Assembly (NCBI GenBank): GCA_026874595.1
Contig: CM049316.1
Span: 42,363,695-42,427,694, forward strand
Source of the DNA: Sipunculus nudus
Taxonomy: Eukaryota > Annelida > Sipuncula > Golfingiida > Sipunculidae
Reading direction: 5' to 3'
DNA length: 64,000 nucleotides
Within the stretch, counting starts at the first letter, position 1. Each line of letters opens with the position of its first letter. This document shows positions 27,701 to 42,700 of this stretch, one piece after another. The notes under the pieces were generated by a model, which saw only the letters and a program-made list of their open reading frames with translations, searched no databases and was not told where the DNA came from. Position numbers and translations under genes: made by a program.

Positions 27701-30700
27701 AACTCACAGCTTATGATTTCTGCTTATAAATCTTGTCATTTATAAAATGTCTTTTCATCTTGAAAATAATAACTCTAAATGTATTCTATCTGAATACCAT
27801 ACCAATTTTTTTGCGTAACAGGTCTAGATTGCAAATATTTTTCAGTAATGACAGTTATATCAGAAACATGGTAGTGCAGTATAAAATATATGAGATTATG
27901 GTCTCAATACTAGAAAATATAGGAAATTACATGAGAACAAATTTTTAAAAGGAAAATAAAGGAAATAGTGTCAGCCGAAGCCCTGTTATATTTTAATTTC
28001 AGTTCTAATTTTAACATGTCAAAACAAGATTGCTGAATTTACGTGTCTCAGTTGATATTTAAATCCAGGCCAATTTAAAATTCATTCAGATGAGATTGCA
28101 ATTGTGATTTTGCCAAGGCAAGATTGTGATTATGATCTCATCTAGGCAGATATTAAATCCACCTAGACAATATTGCGATCGCAATTCCCTCTAGATGAGG
28201 TTAAAATCCATCAAAGTGCATCCAAGGATTTAAATCTCATCTCAGCAAGTTTTAAATCTACCTGATACTATTCAGGAGAGTTTAAAAAATGCCCAGGGGA
28301 GATTGAAAGTAATATGATGTTGTTACCCCCAAGTCCTGATAAATCACTATCCCATTCTCACCCAGACAAATTTAAAATCTGTCTGGATTTCAATCTTTAG
28401 CGTGACATGTATATGAATTAAGTTAAAAGGTTTTCCATCAGCTAAGACTCATCATGACTTAAAACCAAGTTTCGGCCATTTCTTAGTACTAATACCAAGG
28501 TCTAATAATAACACAGGTTCAATTTATCACTCTAATCCAGGAATAATCACACTGACAAGGTAAAGGAAATTACTCTTCTGCAAGTTATCATTTTACTGAT
28601 ATTAAAGATAACCTGACATTAACTTATCACACAGATAATGGATGCTTTGACAAAAAGAGGCAAAAACAGTCTACTCTTATTGATAAATGACCTGGCTATC
28701 TAAATAGGAATCATCAATTAAAACAAAATTTAACCAAAAGGAGGTTACATTTCGCAGGCCAAGAGACAATTGTAACCTGTGCCAACACATACATATCATT
28801 AAGTAGACTAACATTTGAGACCAAAATTCAAATATTTCATTACCAATTATTCAATCTGTAAAACCATACGTATGGCAGTAAGAACCATTACATATCCACT
28901 AAAAAATTTTTAATAATATTTCAGTGGTTTACCAAATTTATCCATCCTGTATTTATTGAAATTTTTTGTAAATTTTATTTTACTTTTTGGTATGTTTACC
29001 TTGACCTTTCCACGTAACAACAAATTTATCATCTTCCCAGTTTCTCTGTATGATAATTAAACTTTATCCAGTCCCAGCTTTAAGCATCATAATCTATAAA
29101 TCATAAATGGATATTCATCATTCTTCCCATCTTCCCTACACATGTCATGTGACCACTCCAAGTCTCAAACACAAGGGCCTGGCTGATAAACTCGAGGGGT
29201 AGACCTTGAGTAAGATTATTTCATCTACATTATGTATAATAAACCAGGACTTGATACATTGTTACCTCCCTGTGTGCAACCTTGTATAACAAGCGTGACA
29301 AGCCTTAGCTTGTAAAATGTACATTAATAATACCACATGCACACAGATATAGAACATAATCCCTGTTTATGAATACGTTTCCCCAACTAGGAAGTTTGTG
29401 GAATTACAAATTTACAAGTGTCTATGTTATGGTTTCAATTTTGAGAACTAAAAATTCAAATATTTTAAATCCTGGAAATAATTTGGAGTGTCATATATAG
29501 ACTATAGTGATAGTGTAACTGTGTTGTTAAAATAAAGAGTTGTTATATATACAGTTACAGAACCAGTCAAACACATGCTACTTAATGTTCACAATGATAT
29601 ATGATTCATTCGTGTCATGATATCATTTAAATTAATATTGAGGAAATGTTATCATGAAAATCACTGCCAATTTAAATGCATTTTTTATTGTCTGGGAAAT
29701 GTGTAACAAAAACATACAAATCTGCCACAAAGTATCATAACTCGTGAACTTTTGGCTCAAAACAAATTTCATACAAGTTTGACTACAAGTTCTAGGCAGA
29801 CCTCTCCAGGGCCCTTCATCAAATTATGGAGCTAGCACAGGTCACTGAGCACATGTCATCGCAATCATTCCAAAGTATTCTGATGGGGAACCTCGTGCCT
29901 GGGGATGCACCACTTGCAAGATCTGTCTAATTCTCTAATCATACAAAGCCCAGATGCAACACAACCAAGCATTCAACAAACAATTACTGAGTGAAGTCAT
30001 ATGATACGGGAACAAAATCATGGCATTATGCCACGCACTACTGCACCACCACCGATCTACTCCATCACTCAAATCTACAACACAAATTACGGGCCGCCGC
30101 TCATCTAGACAAGCTGAGCGTGAACGCCTTGCCACGCCTTTGATTTTCTCATTCTGATCTAACAATAGTTTTGGCAAACTTCCCCACTACTAACAATGGT
30201 TAAGAAACATGCCTAAATACTAAATCAATAAGTTGTCAGCTGACTGTGCAATCTATTTCAGCTTTGTGTGTACTCAAAGACAACATGTCTGCCCATTCAT
30301 AACGGCAGCAATTTTGTCAAATACCTCATCTATACTTTTGTCATTTTCCATACAGCACATTACATTGGTCTCTTTCACTCGATACAGTTTAACCATCACT
30401 TAAAAGATATTTTAATCATGGGTAAAGATAGCTCAATTATAGTTTTACCTGTATGTTAGATAGGATTATACATCAATGCATGTCACAGTAATTTCATACA
30501 ATTCACTGTATTTACATCATACATTCCACTGCACTTAATGCCAAATAACAGTGAGGAGCAAAGTCCACATGATGGTCCACAATTAGAAAGAATTATCCCT
30601 GTCAAAATACAATTATCCCTGTCAAAATACAATTATTCCTGCCAATTATCCTTGAAGATGAATATAATGAATCTGTCAATAATAATGATGACCTTGAATG

Positions 30701-33700
30701 TATTTTTATAAGGATAACTATTAGCAAATCAGTCATGATCAAATTTGATCCAAATTAATCCACATCAGACCTACAAGATTACAAAGAACAACTTCATCTG
30801 TCGCCCACAGGGAGTCAAAAAGTGTTTGGAAATTTAACAGTTCATGTAACTGAACTGAAAAGTACTCAGAGAGAGCATACCTCCCCCTATTCTTTGATCC
30901 ACATTCAGATCCTTGCCAACATTTAAATGATCTACCCCAAAATCTAACTGACCCATTTTTTAACAATATTTGTTGGTTACTAGAGGACTTATGTGATTAG
31001 CGACAGACAAAGATAACCTATGTTTACAACTTTGGTGAAGCGAATTATAAAAATACTTGACATTGCAAAAATCTGCATTTGCCATACACCAAACCTCACA
31101 ATAAAAGTTAAAAGATTCTCTTCAATTTCGCTAAAGACATAAAGAGAACTTTCAGTTCAATCTTGACCCTGAATATGGTTAACTTTTCACTTATTGACCA
31201 TGTGTAGGTAAAACCACTACCAGGATTTTTCAGTAAACTTTTGCTATAGGCTACTGTAGTTTGCTTAATATCTGCAGTATTTACTTTTGCTATTGGCTTT
31301 TGCAGTTGGCTTTATATGTGCAGTATTAACTTTTGCTATTGGCTTTTGTGGTTGGCTTAATATCTGAATTATGAACTTGCCACAATTTTCATTTTTCATT
31401 TGTTCACATGGATTTCAATTTTGTGATCTCATCATATAATAGACTACACAGAATATATACTTTATTACAGGAAGTATTTAATACACCAGCAAAATTTATA
31501 TTAAACAACATGGACCCAAGGGGTACATCAAAGTGAAATTCTTGTTCCAAGTTGACAGATTGTTAACTTGTTCCTTGTTAAAACATTTGATAAAAGATCA
31601 TAAGATTATTCATGAATAATTTCTGTCCTTCATTTACTTGGAAAATATTTTTTAGTATAAATAATTTTTTATATAAATAAATATCCTTTAGTCTATAGAT
31701 TTCTAACACTGCTATTACATAAGGTTAGAAAAGTAGTAACCATGGGGCTACAGTATTAACGACTGTTCAACTGTGCTGAAGGGCATATTATTCACAAAAG
31801 GTTTATTTTTGCGGTAATTTTCCCTTTTGCACATTTGATGCCCTCAAGAACATAAGGCCAACCATAATATTATTTGTAACATGCCATAAACGAACATGAT
31901 GCGTGTTTTCAAGTTTGATGAGAAAGCCTGTTTAAACAAGGATGAGTTTGTTATGGTCTCCCCCGCCCTCAGGGTTTCCCATCCCCAAATTGAGGAAAAA
32001 AGTACAGATTACTTTAACAGTTTTGGGTTCATAAAAATCCTAGATTTTTGAACATTTAACCTTGATGGGGAAGATGTTTTTTTAACTCTTCTGAGATTTT
32101 GGTAGAAACAATTCATGTATCAAATTTCACAAAAAAATTTTGAGTGGTTAACTAAAAGTGTATTTCAGTGATTTGACCTTTAAGATGAAGGTAAAAGTCA
32201 CTGGTTTTCAAACACATCCAAGATTTTGGTAGAAACATCTTATGTATCAAACTAGAAGGGGAGACAATAAATAGTAAGCAAAACATCATATGAAAAGTTG
32301 ATAAAAAATAAATCCCTAACCTTGACCAAAATTTCACCAATATCATCAAATCACAACTCCATGATTGTGATGCAGCAGCTGTCAGAAGATAAAATTGTAA
32401 GAATTCAGAAATATGTGTGTAATAATTCTCTCAGGGCCTACCTTTTTGTCAAAGAGCTTCTTGATATAGGCTTTAAACCAGTGTTCCTTTATGCCCTTGG
32501 CTTCAACTACGAGTCCTTCATGTTTTTCACACAAGAGCTGTAGAATACATGGAACCTCGCTGGGGGCTTTGTATTCACGGCTACGATAATTGTCAGGCAG
32601 ACCTGCAATGAACAGAAATAAATATATATAATATTAACCTACATCTAATACAAGTGCATATAGCTCTATAACATACATATACATACACCCAAAATATTAT
32701 TTTTTTTAAGCAACAAAAAAAATATTATTTTATAAATCAGTGCAAAGCAGCTTGCATTTCCTGTGCAGAAACTGTAATTGCTCTCTCCAGAACAAGCAAA
32801 TGATTCAGGGACAGCATAAGCCAGGAAAACCTGAGCCAGTGAAAACTAATTTGGATCCTGAGTGGGTTTCCGTCGGAAAATGAAGAATCACAATCAGTAG
32901 CACATCAATCATCTTTCTACAAAATTCACTTTTTATGACTCAGGCTCATATTATTCTTGCAATAAATCATCAGTTCAGTATGAACAAAAGTTTCAATAAG
33001 GAGATCCACAAGGTGACCTATGAACCCTGGTGCTCTGCTGTAATACTTGTGCTATGCATCCATTCAGTGTTTTAATATAAATATTAATGTTAATTGAGTG
33101 GGACTGTGCAGCAACTTTATATCTCAACTGCTGAGACTGAAATTCTCAAGTTAACAGGAATTTTTCCAGTTTACATGGGAATATCCATCTCAACTAGTCA
33201 AACTTGAACTTAACCGGATTTCTTTGTACACTGTGACATATACATAAATATATACATGTGTATATCAAATCTAGATAGTAATTCCACACAGCCACCCATT
33301 GCTTGCTAATTCTAATTCCCTTTCATTTGACATTTATAATCAAGAAATTACACAAGAAAATTACACTTTTAATATCATTATTAACAGACACATTTATTAA
33401 GTTCATCTACTCAATAACCCAATTTAGGTGAATTCAAAACAAAGCAAATTCACCCTACATTTTTTCCAACAATATATATAAAATATCTAATTTCAAATTT
33501 AAGGACTCTCTGCTAATCCTGCAGAGCTAATAAACGGTTAACCATCAGGACATTTTACAGAAACAACTGATAAGCAACCAAAAGTCTGGCAGTAAATCAA
33601 CATTTACAACACTTGCAAAACAAATCATTGAATGATCCCCTGTGGATTCTTTAAACATCAAGGGCTCCCAAGGTGTCCTGTTGACCTTGAGGACAAAGGC

Positions 33701-36700
33701 TTGTATGTATAATATCTAAATCAAGTAGGGGAGCCACATCTTACAAGTGATGTGCTAGGCAGATAAAAATTTTTTTTAGCTACTTGTACCACACAAACTT
33801 TGACTGGGACCAGACCTGGGGGGCCAAATAAAATGTTGTCTGAATAATTAGTTCCCCCAAGCCACTACAAGGTCCCCTTTCTATCATTATCATCTGACCT
33901 TCACTCACTCGATGCGTTCTCTCCTATGGACACACTGGAGAGCAGTTCTTTTATCTGTCGATTCACTGTGGGTAAAATACACCAGCAGAATGACATGTGG
34001 TGCAAAAAAACTGTCCCAAAATAAAATACATTTATTTCTATAAATGTTTGGGACCAGACAATAAATTAAGTCCTACTTGACCCGTGACCTTAGATTTATA
34101 CCCCCCACCCACACATACCGGTATCATAATTTCATGTTCCACACATAATTAAACAATGCTTTTTAGTGGTTTCAAGAGTTTTATGGTTGGGAGTACATTT
34201 AGGAGGCTCTTTTGTCAATGTCACTGAAATATTTATTATTTAACAGCCCGAGCTTTTCAGACTATGTGTTATAGTAAATTAGTACCTTCCTCCAATCAGC
34301 AACTGTCACACCCGAATAATTTTGTGATATATGTTCACATCTCAACTGCATCCATCAAGTGTTCATGTAACAGTGTTTCCTTAGATATAAAACATCAATA
34401 TTATATACATTGCTCAGGTTCTCTGAAAGGTATGGTGTAATTTCCTACGGAATGTTTAGAGTACATAATTAAATCTCTGTACGGAAATGTTTACCTTGAG
34501 AGAGGAAGCACATTTTCACTCCACGTGTGTTAGTGTATGCAGGATTACATAAAAACTACTGAACTGTTTCCAGGAAACTTAGAGGAGGGATTAGACTTTG
34601 GGAGGAGAGTGACCCACATAAAACCACAGTTCAAGTCTGGGATAAGGTGTGGAACCAGAAAGAACATTTTCCATTCTTAACACCAGACAGCTGTACTCTG
34701 TTCCACCAACCTGTGTCTGCCTGTGTTTTTGGAGATAATTTTTATAAAAGAATATTTTTCAATAATTTCTTTAAAAGCTGCATCTGCAAGTGACGTCCTA
34801 TTATGGACTTTTCAGACTACATTCAGATCAGAGGTCATTGCATGAGTAGCCACCTTTGTTGTGGCTATTTATTTTTTTTATTGTTAACATGACAACATCC
34901 AATCAGCAGCTGCCAATTGAGGCTCTTTTGCATGTGACCAATGACCTTGATCACCATAGGTGGGTCTGATATGTTGTAAAATGTAGACTGATTTCTCATA
35001 TTTTTTAAATAATTGTTTCTTAAATAAGGTGTAAGGTAGGTTCATGAATTTATCTTGTTGAAAAAAAGGCTCTTAATTCCTCTACTATACTTCACCTTTT
35101 TTTATTCTTTAAAATGTAAACTAAACAAATTTTCACAGCAAAAGATGTTTACACAAAGGGATGGAATGGACTTTACCAGGTGTTAAATATTGGCTGATTC
35201 TGGTAGGAAAGGGAAAGGGGTTCAGAACCATTGGACTTGTGGTCTTTGTTGTTTGTACTATCATGTTTGATGATTGAGAGAAAACATATGTCCAATTATT
35301 TATTAATTATTTACGTACCTTCTATATTACCATGAAATTTGATTGATAGAATTATACATAAAAAATTAACCAAGAAAATTCATTCTGCCTTGTACATCAT
35401 GGTGAGAGGTGAAGTAATGGCCAAGCTGTTGCCACCTGTTTTTTCTGCACAAGGTTCAGTTTTCATGTAGTTTGTGGTCTTTCTTATTTTTCTGTCTGGT
35501 TTAGAATATTTTTTTGGTTAATCTGACTTCTGTGCATGTACAAACATAATTGTTTGTGATTGATTTTGCAAATATGTAACCCATTTGAGCAATTATGAAA
35601 GAAAACAACCAATCACTGATATAATCAAATAAATGGCACAACACTACAGAAGACCCCCGATTAAATTTTGGGACAGATTCAATACAATATTACTTTCCAT
35701 TGGCGGAGGTATGCACTCTGCTGAGGACTTTCAAGTCTCCCATAAAAATATCTTCAAAAAAAGATGGGGCATCTCTTTCTTGGACACTCCAGATTCGGTC
35801 TCATGTTAGATCACACTTGCTCAGGTACCCATCCTAGTCAGTAAGATTTTTTTTTGTTAAAACCAGGCCCTGTGCTGCTCAATTCTATCCCTGTTATCTG
35901 ATGTACAGCACTGTGTAAGGTTTCACCAGCACATACCAGTATCACAGGCTGCCTTGTGGTGAGTCCATACTTCAGAGAACACAAGGTGATAACCCTCACT
36001 CCCTGTAGATAGCACTGAGATAACCCTGAAGATAACATCAATATAACCTTCCAGGATGTTCTTGGGAATCCCCCCCCCCCCCCCTAAAGCAATCAAGCAA
36101 TTTACAGTGAACAATTTGTCTGCATCTAATCAAAATAAGTGTCAGCAATTACTTTAGGTTGAGGAATATACTGTGCATGGAAATGATTCAACAGTTTGTT
36201 ATGGATACGAAACATGCATAAATATATTGTTTGATTAATGTTTTAAATACTACGGTACCAGTGACTAAAGTGCCCAGCATTTTAGGATACATGCAATTGT
36301 AAGAAAGGAATGGTGGAATAAGCCTTCTGTATATAAAAATTTCCCATAAATGGGGTAGGTAATACATGAAGTTTTAGTCAACCTATCGTTCAAACTAAGG
36401 CATGAGAAACAGCATGTTCAGTGAAGGCTAATTTTTGGAAAACAGTGTTATGAAAACGTAGGTGGGCCCAAACTTGCCTGATTGGGCACTTTTTTCCAAA
36501 AGTTAATTTCAGTCAAACGTGAAACCCAATAAGGCCACTTTCATAATATTCACAAATGTATGCAAGAATGAAATTCATCATCGTAAGATTTTTTATATTC
36601 CTGGTACAAATATAACTGTCGTGAAATGTAATGATATTTCCCCCCAAGTTTCTCATGGCTTTTTAATACTGAATATGGATTCACCAGGGAAGGCTGAGAA

Positions 36701-39700
36701 ACTTAATCAAAACATGATTTCATTTTGTATAAAATAATCACTTGCAAACAGTAAATATAAACTATAATTAAATAACCCCTGCTGGTTACAGAAGCCATGA
36801 CAGATCATATGGGATGGCCACCAGTAGTTTTTGAAACCTCAGCACAAATGAATGTCCTAGCCACTGTTTGTTTTCAAATGAACTTGCTGAACGCGTTTTC
36901 TTAAGTGAACATAATGGGACCTGTGTGCAGGTTATTAATTTTATGTTTTTTCCTAACAGTAACCAGGCTGCCTTTCTTAGTTGTATAAACACATGCACCA
37001 AACCTGGCTTCACTCCAAACATTTCCCCCCTTGAGCAAGTCACCATAAAAAGAACCGCTGAATATCTGCATTTACTGGCCTGTAAACCTGGGCTGTATTT
37101 ATAATAACAACATTTGGGTTAATGCAATAATATAAACTTTTCAAGGCTAAGAACAATGGAGCACTTGTTATATAAAAATCCCTGCTGTATAAATAGATCA
37201 GGCCCGGCCTGCACTGGCTGGAAGCAGTAACCCAAGCCATACTGCTTCCTTTATTTGTTGCTGCTATAAACATGGTCATTTAAATTAGTCCTGGATGATA
37301 AGAACTGCACACTACAAACAATATAGACATTACTGATTTAAAGGTATCACCCATGGTAAAACACCATTTAATATTGATCCAGAAATTGTTCATATTAGAC
37401 TCCAGAATGTACTTAACTTTTTCCAAATGTCCTTTCTAGTGTATATAGTTTGAAGACTTCTCCGTTCATTTTATTTGAAAAATCTTTTAAAAATCCTGTT
37501 TTAACAGGATCATTAAACTTTGGAGATAGATGATCTTTTGCCACCGAACCCTATACTAAGATAGATTCACTCCTCGATGCTGGGAGTATTTTAATATCAC
37601 ATCCCCTTGCCCATCTTTCATCCTGACAGGTTAATTTCTCCCAGTTTCTCAAAATGCTAAAGGGGGCTGCCATTTTGCAAACAAATTTGTATATCACAGG
37701 TCTCATGTTGAAATTATGGATACTGCTAGTACTTTCAAATTTGTAGACCATAGCACTTGAATTACCTACTATGACCTCCTAAAACATCCATACCACAAGA
37801 TCTCCCATAAAGTCTCTCGTAAGTCCATGGCTTAGGAGTAGAATTGGCAGATTTTTACCATAATTATGTGCGATTCTTGCTAAACAAGCATACCAGAATC
37901 ACAGGAGTCAAAATGACAGTTCAACAGTTTCAAAATCAATTTTTTTTATAACCTGCTAAGAGCTGGACATATTATCAAAACAAGTGACTGTTAAGTACTT
38001 GATCCCTTTCTTGGACTTAAACAAGGCAATTATATAAAGTATCACTGGACAACCTCTTATTTTTCACAGTGTTCAAGAAAATAATGTCAATGACTAAGTG
38101 TCCAGGAGAAATGCCTGTCACAGCTCAGCAGACATTGCAAGTGTGCTGCATCACAGATATACACCTTTAACTGCATTCTAAACTGCATTGCCAGCACCAG
38201 AATATGGATGTAATGATTTGCAGGAGGTTTGCTTTGTGAGCAATATTATTTGGCCAATGGTGAACATATGTAGTACGGAAGTACTTCCTTGGCTGATTCA
38301 TCCTCAGACACCCCCACCCAGTGGGATTCTGTACCCCCTCCCCTATCATCTGTACATAGTCCCTGGCTAACCTGAGAATCCCTCATAGTCCATAATCTTC
38401 TCGCATTTCAATGCTGCAAAAACACCCACACATACCATTGGCATCACCCCCCACACAGCAGGTTTGCCGTACTCAAAGACAAACTGTGAGAACCTTCGCT
38501 GACACACTCCTCGCGCAGCAGTTATACACTGCAGTTGTCCCAGACATCATTTTATGTAACCACTGCTTTCTACAGCAAGGTTCTCTGGGTTCAAACACCA
38601 GGGTGGGCACAGAGCAAAGAATTGCAATCAGACTAATGGGAACATAGTATCACATTTAGCATCCAGTTTAAATGTATATGTCAGAGACGAGATTAAAATC
38701 CAGGCTGATTTTAAATTCGCCTAGACGAGATTGCGATTGTGATCTCGCCTAGGCGAGATTGCAATTGTGATCTCGGCTAGACGGATTTTAAACTCGCCTA
38801 GACGAGATCACAATCGCAATCTCGCCTAGGCGAGATTAAAATCCATCATGGAGCAGGCCAGGATTTTAATCTCGCCTAGGCGAGTTTAAAATCTGTCTGA
38901 AGTCATCCAGGGGAGTTTAAAATCTGCCTGATATTACTTAGGCGAGTTTAAAATCTGCCTAGGCGAGATTAAAATAGTGATCTGATCTAATTTCCTAATA
39001 TATTAAGCATTGTAATTGACATATGAAAGATGTTTTCAGTCGGATTTTCAATATTTTAACACTGAATGGTTATATATAGTTAAAAGGTAAATTATTTATT
39101 AATATTTACAGAATATTATAGTTTTAATGTAATAATTAACTTTTTTACAGTAATGTAATAGAAATTCATGTGATAATTAACATTAATTTTGGAAACAGAA
39201 TTATGAAATAGATATTTGATTATTATTTGCACCTTTGATGTGTTTCAAGTGGTCTACAGCATCCTTATCTTACCAATTATTTGCAAAACATTTATCAATC
39301 TTTATTTTTTTTCTCCAGTTTTCTTAACAACCTTCTGTTTGTAAATATCACTTATAATTTTAACAAAAAAAATAATTTGTAATTGTATTTAAATATATGG
39401 CAATTAGCGAGTAACAAGAGGTATATTGAAGCACACTTATGAGATATTATGAAGAGCAAATCTGGGGGAAAAAGTCATCCACTTGCATATTGAATCAATC
39501 ATAGATAGATAGATAGACAGATAGATAGATTAGTCTAGATAGCTATTACTTCACTATTTAATGAGTATATGACACATTAACATAAACAGTCATCCTACTT
39601 GATAGTTCTTACAGGACAAACAGAACAAATTAGTTGGTTGATCTAGTTCAAATGTTTCTTTTCACTCAGGTATTCAACACTCAACAGTCAAAACATGTAC

Positions 39701-42700
39701 ACTTATGGTACAAAATATGCAGGGTATCAGTATTTATGATGGACTTTGATACACCATCCTTTTTTTGGTAATGAACATCATATGAGAAAAGGTAAAAGTT
39801 GATAAACAGATGTATGCATGTGAATATTTCTTTGTCTTATTTAGTCTTTTCTTATAATGTATATAATATTCTTCTGATCTTTTTTTTAATGTTTTGTGAG
39901 GGATTTTGTGAAGCTTCAATATTTATGTAGACTGTGTTACAAGATAACTGCCTTTTTTTGGACAGTATTATATTGTATCAGAAAAAATATTATTTCTAGA
40001 TTCATTTAGTAATAGATCATTTTGCATGTGAACATGCATTGAATTATATTGATAAAAAAATAAATGAGCTATGTTCCTTTTGTCTTTTTAAAATACTACA
40101 TTACTAATATTACTAATACCAGTTTCCCTTCAAATTAATATTGACAACAAAATTATTATGTAAATAATCAGCAGCAGCCCACATCATATATCATTTGAAT
40201 TTGCCATATACAATACCAATGTAAGTTTCTTATTACCTAGTTTATAAATAAAAATATAAAATAAAAAAATTAATGTTAATTATTACATAAATATTATAAT
40301 ATTCTGTAAATATTATTAAAAATATATTACTTGTGAACTATTCATAACCACATTAATAAAAAATATATAATATAAAATATTCCATTTCCAAAATTAATGT
40401 TAATTATTACATTAATAATATAATATTCTATAAATATTAATAAATATATAACTTGTGAACTATACATAACCATTCAGTGTTAAAATATTGAAAATCTGAC
40501 TGAAAACATCTTTCCTAAGTCAATTACAATGCATAATTTATTGGGAAATTAGATCAGATCACTATTTTAATCTCGCCTAGGCAGATTTTAAACTCGCCCA
40601 AGTGATATCAGGCAGATTTTAAACTCGCCTGGATGACACCAGACAGATTTTAAACTCGCCTAGGCGAGATTAAAATCCTGGCCTGCTCCATGATGGATTT
40701 TAATCTCGCCTAGGCGAGATTGCGATTGTGATCTCGTCTAGGCGAGTTTAAAATCCGTCTAGCCGAGATCACAATTGCAATCTCGCCTAGGCGAGATCAC
40801 AATCACAATCTCGTCTAGGCGAATTTAAAATCCGCCTGGATTTCAATCTCGTCTCTGACATATACATACAGCACCAACTCTCTTTGGTTTGATAACACCT
40901 GTTCTGACACAGAGCCGGGAATCAGACCAACGAGCGCTTGTATCCCGCCAAGGCCAATGTATCATTTTCTGCAAGAACTCTTCTGTTATGTAAACAAGCG
41001 CAGCCCATAGTTATACAAGGTGTAATACACAGTGTGGAAATCAGGCTCTGAAACCTAGAGCTTTGACCCCATGATCTCAAAATCATTAGGGTTCTTCATC
41101 TGTCAGAGGGTGAGCAATATGTGAAAGATGAAAGGTTTTGGTCATACAGTTTGGCTAAAATGGGTTCACAAGCTTTTTCAAGAAGTTGGTCCTGTTGCCT
41201 TTATTTTTTACCCTGTGACCTCAAAATAGATAGGGTTCTCCATCTGTCAGAGGACAAGCCATAAGGGGGATTTTATGTGCTTAAGGACACATCTGGTATA
41301 AATACAATAGTGATACAACAGTGGTTTATTACTCAAGCTTTTGCATGTAAATTGGCCCTATTCAGCGTTTTTTTTTAAAACTTTAACATTTTGTTAACAT
41401 ATAATGCCAAAACCTTTATTTTTACCTCATAACACATGCCTAGGTCTCCATTTTTTCTCCTAAAGCTCACAGTACTGTTAAGTGGCATTCATGGGGGTAT
41501 TTAACGGCACAAAAACCAGAAAAGGATAACAGGTGGCACCACCAGTTTCCAGTACATGACAACACTATCCAAGATCTTCAGTCAACTGGATTTTTGGATC
41601 AATCCATGCAAGATTTCTTGAGATATTTACGAATTTGTGTGATTTTCCCCCTAAATGGACCTATTTAAGGCCAAGGTCACTCTCCTAGTAAAGGTCATGA
41701 CCCCATTTTAAAAAGGCTTCGTCCTCTCTCCCATATCTATGCACATGTCAAGTTTGGTAAAGATCCATCAAATATTTTTTAAATTATCACATCCAAACAA
41801 AATCTATGCAGCAGCAGAGCGTTCATCCTTAAACCATAGCATCCTGACTTTTGTCTGGGGATACGATTACCTAAGAATCCTATCAACCACACCACCAAAT
41901 ATTGCAATGGATAAACATGAGCAATACTGAAAGCTGATGACTGATGATATAGAATATTTATATCTATGTGTTCTGGGTAGATTCAATTACATGTAAAAGT
42001 ATTTATTCTGGACCACAGCCGTCAGACATTGCTAACAGGGGTTCTGTTCAACTTTTCTTGGCAGGCATTTTCGAATTGCTTGTCAAAATGTTAAGAACAC
42101 TGACCCATTCAAATTTCTAATTATCCTATTTTAATACAGAGATCTTACCTGAGAAGTTTGCGTTTAACAAATCCTTCCTGTTGCTGAGGAGAGCGTTGCA
42201 GTAGAACCAGTCTACGCAGCACAGTAACAGATGGTAGGAATTAACCAGGTCATCACTGATGGCTGGGAAGTTTCCTGAAATAAAGGCAGTCAATTATAAT
42301 TTGCTATCCATGCTAATCCAGTACTGAACACTTATAGGCCTCACATGGACCCCCCTACCCGACCTGTCAGCTTCCGGCACAAACGTGACACATCCAGTTT
42401 ACTGGCCTTCAGACCATTGAGGGACAAGCATGATATCACTGTGAGAAGATAATGTTGTTACATTTCATAATTCTGAGGTAATAATTATCATTAGTTGGAC
42501 TTGAATATGAGCATTTAGCTGGGACAAGCTTTCTACCCTTATCTGACGGCTGGAAGAATAGAATTTGTCACTTTTGTCCTTAGGTGTTGATTAGCCTGGA
42601 GTGTTTGCATCCAGTTCTAGCCTATAACAATGTTCTATAAAGAGTATTTCCTCAATGCATGCAGGAATTGATAAACTTCATTATATAAATGAATCACTCC

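Larger units (their letters stand above)
23092..32441. other. Large intron between RBL exons 6 and 7 (9.35 kb)
   Basis: Contains dispersed repeats (23655-24080, 25846-26105), a tRNA-derived SINE-like head (27572-27640), a degraded palindrome-array element (28040-28412), a 21-bp duplication 'ttatccctgtcaaaatacaa' (30595-30635), and a ~53-bp tandem triplet (31237-31372). No exon recognised. Confidence 0.5.
32603..42148. other. Large intron between RBL exons 5 and 6 (9.55 kb)
   Basis: Holds the palindrome-array element 38679-40860, a GTATCCCC element fragment (41465-41864), a 15-C run (36070-36084), a GATA-type microsatellite (39503-39530), and an older repeat near 41050-41270 with two copies of 'agggttctycatctgtcagagg'. 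No exon recognised; open frames near 36.8-37.1 kb show no homology. Confidence 0.5.
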
